Assembly (NCBI GenBank): GCA_023231105.1
Contig: JALNWB010000225.1
Coordinates: 1-5,334 of the forward strand
DNA length: 5,334 nucleotides
Direction of reading: 5' to 3'
Source: Ignavibacteriaceae bacterium
Lineage (GTDB): Bacteria; Bacteroidota; Ignavibacteria; Ignavibacteriales; Ignavibacteriaceae
The translations under genes and the position numbers were made by a program. Under the pieces are notes generated by a model. That model was not told where the DNA came from, did not search any database, and saw nothing but the letters and a program-made list of their open reading frames with translations. Shown here in pieces: positions 1 to 5,334 of this stretch (within the stretch, counting starts at the first letter, position 1; each line of letters begins with the position of its first letter).

Positions 1-57
1 AGGAAAAAACTTCGTGACGGGTTCTTAGACCCAAGGCACAAACCTTCTCTTCCGTAA
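1..57 (+). other. Possible C-terminal tail of an upstream gene (very uncertain)
   Basis: Frame 1 is open from the left edge for 18 codons and ends at TAA (55-57), reading RKKLRDGFLDPRHKPSLP. The stretch is richer in G and C than the following 100 bases, as coding DNA here tends to be. If real, the gene converges on the peptidase gene. An open run this short is expected by chance in a large fraction of cases, and the stretch could equally be part of an intergenic repeat. Confidence 0.15.
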
Positions 58-112
58 AGGAAACTATTTTATTCAATATTTCAAAGAACTTTTTTTATAA
101 CATTTAACATAC

Positions 113-150
113 AAGTCACAAAGACACTAAGAAGTCACAAAGTGCGTAAC
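113..150. repeat. Imperfect 19-bp tandem repeat with CACAAAG/CACTAAG heptamers
   Basis: Two adjacent 19-bp units (113-131 and 132-150) share the first 11 bases, AAGTCACAAAG, and match at 14 of 19 positions overall. Within them, the heptamers CACAAAG (117), CACTAAG (125) and CACAAAG (136) recur. The element lies just downstream of the peptidase stop codon. A related sequence in inverted orientation, CTTCGTGAC, is at 10-18. Similar strings of the type CACAAAGACAC-AAG appear between genes in several environmental bacteria, from memory; a dispersed intergenic repeat is therefore inferred. Confidence 0.55.
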
Positions 151-164
151 TTCAGTTAATTCAT

Positions 165-1550
165 TTACAATCCTTCTCTGTCTATAAGATAAACCAATAC
201 TGCCATCGCTGCAGAACCAAGTTCAAATTCTCTTGGATTTATTTCCGAGAAAACATCATTTGCAGAGTGATGATAATCGAAATAACGTTGAGAATCGGGA
301 ACATACCCTATTAAGCATTTAGCATTTTTTATGTATGAAACATCCACTCCGCTGCCCCCTTGCTTTACCCAATGAATACCGGCTCTTTCTAAAATCTTTC
401 CCCATGACGAAATTTTTGCAAAAGATAAAGAATCTTTATCAACCATAAAACCTACCGGGGTAAAAGCGCCTCTATCGGATTCTATTGCCGTTAAATGCTT
501 TTCATTTGAAGCGGCGGCGTACTCACCATATGCTATTCCGCCGCGGGAACCGTTTTCTTCATTAATAAAAAATACACACCGAATTGTCCGTTTTGGTTTA
601 ATGTGTAACCGCTTAAATAAATCAAGAACTTCCAAGGATTGAATACATCCCGCCGCGTCATCATGCGCTCCATCCCCTTTATCCCAGCTGTCAAAATGTC
701 CACCTATAACAATTACCTCATTGGGGAATTCCGTTCCTTTTAATTCGCCAATTACATTATACGATTGTGCATCCGGTAAAGTTTTGCAAGAAAGTTTTAA
801 TTGAAGTTTTAATTTCAGTTCACGATTTAATGCTTCACTTAAAAAATCTGCGTCCTTAATTCCAATTGCAATTGCCGGGATTTGAGGAATGGAATCGGTA
901 TAATGCATAACGCCAACATGCGGAACGTTATCATTACGCGAGGAAATAGAACGAAGGATCATTCCTTTAGCCCCATGTTTTGCGGCTTCCGAAGCGCCTT
1001 GAACTCTATATCCTACGTTTTTACCATACGCAGGAAAAGTGGTTGGAAAACTATTGTCAAAAGGAATATTGAAAAAAACGATTTTGTCTTTTACTTCGTT
1101 TTTCTTTTCAGACAGTTCTTTCCAAGAATGAATTTCAATCACTTCTGCGGTAATTCCTTTGATTAAATCCGTTCCAACGCTTCCACCGAGAGAGGCGATG
1201 GATAATTTTTTCTTTTTATATTTGTTAGAAGAAATAATAACAGCCGATTCAACATTGCCCCTTTCCCAATGCGGCACCATAACCGGTTGAAGCCAAACAG
1301 AGTCGAAGCCAAGATTTTTCATTTTTTCTTTTGCCCAATCAATTGCTTTTAGGGAATTGGCTGAACCGGATAATCTTGGACCAATTTTACATAACTCACC
1401 GAGCAGACGGTATCCGTTTTGTTCCGTCAACGCTGATTTTACAATCGAATCGGCGATGAAAGAATAATATTTCTCTTTATTTGCCTCTTGGGCAGAAAGA
1501 AAAAGAGTAAAAATGAAGAAGGCAAAAAAGGGAATAAATATTTTTTTCAT
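165..1550 (-). CDS. Secreted M28-family zinc metallopeptidase, carboxypeptidase Q (plasma glutamate carboxypeptidase)-like
   Basis: Complete 461-residue gene, close to the roughly 470 residues of animal carboxypeptidase Q, which it resembles end to end. The start is fixed by a signal peptide (MKK, hydrophobic residues 4-18, likely cleavage LSA|QE after A20). Residues 43-115 form the N-terminal part of the peptidase fold and carry the family motifs GPRLSGS (57-63) and PHWERG (93-98). About 118-250 looks like the inserted PA (protease-associated) domain. The catalytic part (about 262-461) holds the expected di-zinc ligands: H285 (GGHFDSWD), bridging D297 (GAHDDAAG), E332 with general base E331 (NEENG), D359 (ESDRG) and H428 (YHHSAND). 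All catalytic residues are present, so it should be active. The family cleaves dipeptides and C-terminal residues; a role in periplasmic or extracellular peptide breakdown is inferred. The gene stands alone, divergent from the TPR gene, with no strong Shine-Dalgarno sequence. The exact substrate is unknown; other M28 aminopeptidases are less likely because of the CPQ-specific motifs. Confidence 0.93.
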   Translation of the reverse strand: MKKIFIPFFAFFIFTLFLSAQEANKEKYYSFIADSIVKSALTEQNGYRLLGELCKIGPRLSGSANSLKAIDWAKEKMKNLGFDSVWLQPVMVPHWERGNVESAVIISSNKYKKKKLSIASLGGSVGTDLIKGITAEVIEIHSWKELSEKKNEVKDKIVFFNIPFDNSFPTTFPAYGKNVGYRVQGASEAAKHGAKGMILRSISSRNDNVPHVGVMHYTDSIPQIPAIAIGIKDADFLSEALNRELKLKLQLKLSCKTLPDAQSYNVIGELKGTEFPNEVIVIGGHFDSWDKGDGAHDDAAGCIQSLEVLDLFKRLHIKPKRTIRCVFFINEENGSRGGIAYGEYAAASNEKHLTAIESDRGAFTPVGFMVDKDSLSFAKISSWGKILERAGIHWVKQGGSGVDVSYIKNAKCLIGYVPDSQRYFDYHHSANDVFSEINPREFELGSAAMAVLVYLIDREGL

Positions 1551-1582
1551 AAATTATCTTCACAATTATTTGTTTAGCTACG

Positions 1583-1614
1583 CAAAAAATATTAAAATTG
1601 AAGTAACAAACAAA
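1583..1614 (-). promoter_or_regulatory. Candidate promoter for the peptidase gene
   Basis: Read on the minus strand, TTTG (1614-1611) is followed after 19 bp by TATTTTTTG (1591-1583), which matches the Bacteroidota -7 box except for one extra base. Transcription would start near 1576, giving a short leader of about 25 nt before the ATG at 1550. The match is imperfect and lies in A/T-rich DNA, so it is only a plausible site. Confidence 0.3.
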
Positions 1615-1650
1615 GAAAAGGGAGGTGTGCGTCTTTCCTTTTTTTCTGCA

Positions 1651-1681
1651 TTTTATCGAACCGATTTCTCTGTTATTTTTG
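1651..1681 (+). promoter_or_regulatory. Candidate Bacteroidota-type promoter for the TPR/barrel unit
   Basis: TATTTTTG at 1674-1681 is an exact match to the Bacteroidota -7 consensus TAnnTTTG. A TTTT at 1651-1654 (consensus TTTG) lies 19 bp upstream, inside the usual spacing range. Transcription would begin near 1688 and give a leader of about 55 nt. A small inverted repeat (ATCG-AAC-CGAT, 1655-1665) lies in the spacer. An alternative is the sigma70-like TATAAT at 1714-1719, which lacks a matching -35 box. The AT-richness of the region makes chance matches possible. Confidence 0.4.
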
Positions 1682-1743
1682 CATAGAGAAAAAATGGTAC
1701 TTGAGATCGAGGCTATAATTAATGTTCACAATTAAAACAACTA

Positions 1744-4719
1744 ATGAAAAAACTACTCTTTCTGTTATTACTTTTTAACGCATTTCTTTCTAATTCTTTT
1801 CCACAAGAATTAAATGAACTCTATTCAAAAGCTTATCAAGCGTATTTGGAGAAAGATTATGCCAAAGCTTCAGAATATTTTTCTTCTTTTAGGAAAGATT
1901 ACCAATTACATGATGAATTGCTTGCTTCTGCAATTTATTACCAAGCTGAGTCGTTTTCATATTCGGGACAAAATGATGAAGCGATAATTGCTTACTCATA
2001 TTTGATCAACAATTTTACTTATTCAAATTTTCAGGATAAGGCAACGTACAAAACCGGTCTTCTTTATTACGAAAAAAAATCTTATGAAAATGCCCAAGAT
2101 TTTTTTCTTCAATTAAATAAGAAATATCCCGATAATGAGTTTTACGGCTCAACTTTATATTGGATAGGGGAGACTTATGCAAGGCAAAATAATATTGAAG
2201 AAGCCATCAATTATTTTAAAGAAGCAATATCCTACAAACAATCCAACAAGTTTATTGATAACTCAATTTACTCACTTGCCCGCACATATGAAGACCTCGG
2301 CGATTATACTAACGCCGTAACTTACTACGACGAGTTGTTATCATATTATAAAGAAAGTCCGCTCGCTTCGCAGGCACAAATAAGAATCGGAATTTGTTAT
2401 TTCAAGTTGAAACAATATGACAGCTCAATTTTGGAATTATCAGATCCGATTGTAAGACAATTACCGATTGAAAAGCAAACAGAAGCGTTATATCTGCTCG
2501 CTAACTCGCATTATAGAGTTGGCGAATATGCAGATGCAGAAAAAGTTTACCGTGAGGTAATTGGAAAATATCCCGCATCACCATTTATCCGTGAAGTAAA
2601 ATATGCTTATGCATGGTCTATATTTCAACAGAAAAAATATAATGATGCCTATAAATTATTTAATGCTTTATCATTGGATGACGATTCAATCGGAGTAAAA
2701 TCTTTTTATTGGAAAGGCGAAGCCAAACGGTATAGCGGAAATGAAAAAGAAGCGTTAAGCATTTATGAAGATTTCCTTCAGAAATATTCCAACAGTGGTT
2801 TGGCTGCCTCGGCGCTTTATCAAATTGGAGTTATTCATTATTCAAACGAAAATTATGAAAAGGCTTCCGCTGCACTTGTAAAAGGAATTAATACAAAGGA
2901 CAACGAAGTAAGAGGGAAAACGCTTACCATGCTCGGTGAAATAGAACTGCAGAAAAAAAGGTTTCAAGCGGCATTGCAATATTTTAATCAAGTAAATGAA
3001 AAAGAAGTTGATGATCAGCTTTTAGTTTTTAGAGGATTATTGGGAAAAGGAACGGCGTTATTTTATTTGAATAAATATGATGAAGCAATCAGTGTTTTAA
3101 GTGATATAGATTTCCGTGCGCCGAATTTCGAATCCGCTAAAGTCTCTTTTTATTTAGCCGAATGTTATTTTGCCAAAAAAGATTATACTCAGGCGTTGGC
3201 ATTCTACAACAAAATATCCACTGATGAAATATCTTTGCAAGCATTAACTATGTATGGGAAAGCTTATTGCTACTTTAATCAAAAAGATTATACAAACGCT
3301 TCTTTTTTCTTTTCCGATTTCATAAAAAAATATCCGAAGAATGAAAAAATATTTGATGCAAGAGTCCGCATGGCGGATAGCTATTTTGCCGATAAGAATT
3401 ATGAAGCGGCATCAAATGCGTACGAAGATTTGTTGAATGTAAAAAACGGAGTTAAGGCGAAGGATTATGTTTCTTTTCAGTACGCACAGGCTCTTTATCG
3501 TTCGGGGAAAGTACAAAAAGCGATGGAGCAGCTTGAAAGTTTTAAAAGCAATTACGCAAAATCAATTTATTATGAAAATGTTTTGTATTTAACCGGATGG
3601 ATTCATTTTCAGCAAAATAATTTTTATTTAGCGATTGAAAAATATAGAAACATGCTTGAAGAATTACCCCGTTCGAAGTTAGCCCCGTTAATTCAGTACT
3701 CTATTGGAGACGCATATTATAATCTGGGAAATTACGATTCTGCAATTGTTGCTTATGAAACTGTGTTATCAAACTATGCAAATTCTCCGCAGGTATTTGA
3801 TGCACTTAACGGCATTCAGTATTGTTACGTCGCTAAAGGTGAATTAGATAAAGCGGTTGCGATCATTGATAATTATGTTTCGGAGAATCCGACTTCAAAT
3901 TATGCCGATCAATTGTATTTCAAAAAAGGGGAGTTGTATTACAACCAGCGGGATTACGACAAAGCAAGATTAAGTTACAAAGATTTCATTACGTATTTTT
4001 CAAACAGCAAATATATTCCGAACGCTTATTATCAAATTGGAAAATGTGAGTACTATTTAAATAACTTTGATGAAGCAATCCAAAATTATAAAATAGTAGT
4101 TAATTCATTTTCGCAAAGCGAAATTGCACCGGGGGCAGTAATTGAATTAGGAAATGTTTATAATCAATTAAAAAGATATGATGAAGCGCTTGCACTTTAT
4201 AACAAAGCGGTTGATAAATACCGGAGTTCTTCGCGAATTGCCGAATTGCTCTTTATGAAAGGAGACACCTACTTAAAGAAAAATGATTTAGCCGGTGCTT
4301 ACGACGTCTTTGAAGAAATCCCGATGTATTATCCGGCAAATGTTTTTGCCGACAAAGCAAAACTTGAGATGGGACTTATCGAGTTAAAAAAGAAAAGATA
4401 TGAAAATGCAGATAAATTATTTTTGGATTTGGTTACAAAAAGAAATGATGACATTGCAGCTAAAGCGCAATACTATACCGGTGTTTCACTTTTAGAGCAG
4501 GAGAAAACGCAAAGCGCAATTACCGCTTTTGTTAGAGTGTTGAATGTTTATCAAACCTATGGCGAATGGGTTGCAAAATCTTATTTGAAGTTGGGCGATG
4601 CTTACTTAAAAATGAATGATAAAAATAAAGCAAAGGAAATGTATAGAACCGTTATTTCAAATCACCGCGGCGATGAATATGGGAAAGAAGCACAGCAGAA
4701 ATTGAGGAATGTGAAATGA
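1744..4719 (+). CDS. Exported all-TPR solenoid protein (about 26 tetratricopeptide repeats)
   Basis: Complete 991-residue protein. The start at 1744 is chosen because it opens a signal peptide (MKK, hydrophobic core 4-15, QE at 21-22). There is no lipobox cysteine and no later membrane segment, so a soluble periplasmic protein is expected. From about residue 24 to the C-terminus I count about 26 TPR-like units of 34-42 residues, with the pattern A..Y..G..Y...Y..A...Y...L..YP.S. Clear examples are at IGDAYYNLGNYDSAIVAYE, KGELYYNQRDYDKARLSYK and LGDAYLKMNDKNKAKEMY. Many units end in YP-S or Y-NS, the style seen in YbgF/CpoB and BamD TPRs, but this protein is far longer and lacks the YbgF coiled coil. 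No enzymatic domain is visible. TPR solenoids bind proteins or peptides; a scaffold or assembly factor for the following barrel protein is inferred from the ATGA overlap. No Shine-Dalgarno sequence precedes the ATG; the leader is A-rich, as is common in Bacteroidota. The function is not recognised beyond this. Confidence 0.93.
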   Translation: MKKLLFLLLLFNAFLSNSFPQELNELYSKAYQAYLEKDYAKASEYFSSFRKDYQLHDELLASAIYYQAESFSYSGQNDEAIIAYSYLINNFTYSNFQDKATYKTGLLYYEKKSYENAQDFFLQLNKKYPDNEFYGSTLYWIGETYARQNNIEEAINYFKEAISYKQSNKFIDNSIYSLARTYEDLGDYTNAVTYYDELLSYYKESPLASQAQIRIGICYFKLKQYDSSILELSDPIVRQLPIEKQTEALYLLANSHYRVGEYADAEKVYREVIGKYPASPFIREVKYAYAWSIFQQKKYNDAYKLFNALSLDDDSIGVKSFYWKGEAKRYSGNEKEALSIYEDFLQKYSNSGLAASALYQIGVIHYSNENYEKASAALVKGINTKDNEVRGKTLTMLGEIELQKKRFQAALQYFNQVNEKEVDDQLLVFRGLLGKGTALFYLNKYDEAISVLSDIDFRAPNFESAKVSFYLAECYFAKKDYTQALAFYNKISTDEISLQALTMYGKAYCYFNQKDYTNASFFFSDFIKKYPKNEKIFDARVRMADSYFADKNYEAASNAYEDLLNVKNGVKAKDYVSFQYAQALYRSGKVQKAMEQLESFKSNYAKSIYYENVLYLTGWIHFQQNNFYLAIEKYRNMLEELPRSKLAPLIQYSIGDAYYNLGNYDSAIVAYETVLSNYANSPQVFDALNGIQYCYVAKGELDKAVAIIDNYVSENPTSNYADQLYFKKGELYYNQRDYDKARLSYKDFITYFSNSKYIPNAYYQIGKCEYYLNNFDEAIQNYKIVVNSFSQSEIAPGAVIELGNVYNQLKRYDEALALYNKAVDKYRSSSRIAELLFMKGDTYLKKNDLAGAYDVFEEIPMYYPANVFADKAKLEMGLIELKKKRYENADKLFLDLVTKRNDDIAAKAQYYTGVSLLEQEKTQSAITAFVRVLNVYQTYGEWVAKSYLKLGDAYLKMNDKNKAKEMYRTVISNHRGDEYGKEAQQKLRNVK
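4704..4707 (+). promoter_or_regulatory. Shine-Dalgarno sequence of the barrel gene, inside the TPR gene
   Basis: GAGG ends 8 nt before the ATG at 4716, a standard spacing, and pairs with the CCUC core of the 16S rRNA 3' end. It lies within the last codons of the TPR gene. Together with the ATGA overlap it fixes the start of the downstream gene and indicates translational coupling. The other two genes in the window have no comparable site. Confidence 0.7.
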
Positions 4720-5334
4720 GAATAAAATTTAAATTTATCTTACTCAATTTAATGTTAGGTTTAACATTTTTATGCGGGCAAGAAAATCCAAATGTGGAAC
4801 TCCCGCAATTTGTAATAACCGGGAAAGAAGCTTACGATTTTCCACCTCTCGAAAAACAAAAGTCTGAGTTAGTCTCAACCGTATCCGAACAGTTCTTCAA
4901 ACCGGTTTATTCACCGGATGAATTGGAAGTAAAAGAATTTTCCGAGCCGACAAAAAAGAGCGGAGAATTTTTAGACTCAATTAATTTCGTAAACGGCGAA
5001 GCCGATTTTTTGATCGGCAATAATATTCTCCCTTCTCTCTCTTTAACTTATAGAGTGCCGATGGAAAGGTCGTTGTTCTCGGTGAGTATTAATGCTGTTA
5101 ATCAGCGTGCGTATATGGCAAATGCAGATCGAAACAAATTTGGAGCAACGCTACTTTATAACTACATCATTTCCGATTCCAACAGTTTTTTACCTTTCTC
5201 TAAATTTCATTCTTCCGGAACTGCTGAGAATGAATCATATAAATTATTCGCTTCGCCGGTGCCGGATTTTAACCGGCAAGTTTTTCACGGAAACTTTACA
5301 GCCTCGCTGCAAAATATTTCTTCAACAAAATTAA
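4716..5334 (+). CDS. Probable outer-membrane beta-barrel protein, N-terminal part (cut by window end)
   Basis: An open frame of 206 codons runs to the window edge without a stop. It starts with ATG overlapping the TGA of the TPR gene (ATGA) and has GAGG 8 nt upstream. Residues 1-21 are a signal peptide (basic start MRIKFK, hydrophobic 7-19), probably cleaved LCG|QE; C20 lies in a poor lipobox (TFLC), so a lipoprotein is unlikely. Residues 27-37 (VELPQFVITGK) resemble the segment that opens many TonB-dependent receptors (VVVTG), but no plug domain follows. Residues 38-90 are a polar, proline- and glutamate-containing linker. From about 94 onward there are alternating hydrophobic/polar stretches with aromatic ends (LPSLSLTYR 105-113, SLFSVSINAVNQ 119-130, KFGATLLYNYIIS 141-153), as in outer-membrane beta-strands separated by polar turns. 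Translational coupling suggests a complex with the TPR protein. The family is not identified. A 243-nt frame at 5092-5334 is only a shadow of this gene. Confidence 0.85.
   Translation, partial: MRIKFKFILLNLMLGLTFLCGQENPNVELPQFVITGKEAYDFPPLEKQKSELVSTVSEQFFKPVYSPDELEVKEFSEPTKKSGEFLDSINFVNGEADFLIGNNILPSLSLTYRVPMERSLFSVSINAVNQRAYMANADRNKFGATLLYNYIISDSNSFLPFSKFHSSGTAENESYKLFASPVPDFNRQVFHGNFTASLQNISSTKL

Noticed and set aside
19..32. GGGT-loop-ACCC hairpin as a tRNA T-arm or terminator
   Set aside because: The stem is only four or five pairs, there is no adjacent acceptor or anticodon arm, and the T-tract on the minus strand begins nine bases away from the stem.
882..1166. 94-codon open frame on the plus strand
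   Set aside because: It lies wholly antisense to the well-supported peptidase gene across its conserved PA region, has no signal peptide or recognisable motif, and its protein looks random.
1714..1719. Perfect TATAAT hexamer upstream of the TPR gene as the main promoter
   Set aside because: No -35-like sequence lies 16-18 bp upstream, TTGAGA at 1701 is only 7 bp away, and the Bacteroidota-type box at 1674-1681 fits the likely host better.
1744..4719. TPR gene as CpoB/YbgF or BamD itself
   Set aside because: Those proteins are about 250 residues with five or six TPRs; this one is 991 residues, has no YbgF coiled coil and no lipobox cysteine.
4760..4790. Lipoprotein signal at C20 of the barrel protein
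   Set aside because: The residues before the cysteine (TFLC) lack the small residue at -1 required by a lipobox; cleavage by signal peptidase I before Q22 fits better.
5092..5334. 80-codon open frame on the plus strand ending exactly at the window edge
   Set aside because: It is in a different frame from the coupled barrel gene, which has a signal peptide, Shine-Dalgarno sequence and coherent beta-strand pattern across the same bases.

Overview
The window looks like chromosomal sequence from a Gram-negative, low-GC bacterium of the Bacteroidota/Chlorobi group. An Ignavibacteria-like lineage is my best guess, but this is an inference and not a match to a known genome. The reasons are AT-rich DNA with codons ending mostly in A or T, two of three genes without a Shine-Dalgarno sequence, promoter candidates that fit the Bacteroidota -33/-7 consensus (TTTG, TAnnTTTG), and signal peptides followed directly by Gln-Glu. 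Nothing in the window indicates a phage, an insertion sequence, CRISPR or an RNA gene.

Layout. Positions 1-164 hold no convincing gene. They contain a short heptamer repeat cluster (CACAAAG/CACTAAG, 113-150) and perhaps the last codons of an upstream gene (1-57). Positions 165-1550 on the minus strand encode a complete secreted M28-family zinc peptidase, closely similar along its whole length to carboxypeptidase Q (plasma glutamate carboxypeptidase). Positions 1551-1743 form a divergent intergenic region with a candidate promoter facing each way. Positions 1744-4719 on the plus strand encode a 991-residue exported protein made almost entirely of about 26 TPR repeats. Its stop codon overlaps the start of a third gene (4716 to beyond 5334, plus strand) in an ATGA junction, with a good Shine-Dalgarno sequence inside the TPR gene. 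This third gene is cut by the window edge and begins with a signal peptide, a linker of about 70 residues, and then amphipathic beta-strand-like segments typical of an outer-membrane beta-barrel.

How the genes may work together. The TPR protein and the barrel protein are almost certainly one translationally coupled unit. A long periplasmic TPR solenoid paired with an outer-membrane barrel suggests an envelope complex for assembly, scaffolding or transport, but its substrate cannot be read from the sequence. The peptidase is transcribed away from this pair. It shares the envelope location and may share regulation through the common intergenic region, but a functional link is not shown. The TPR-barrel pair is the part of the window most likely to be poorly described.
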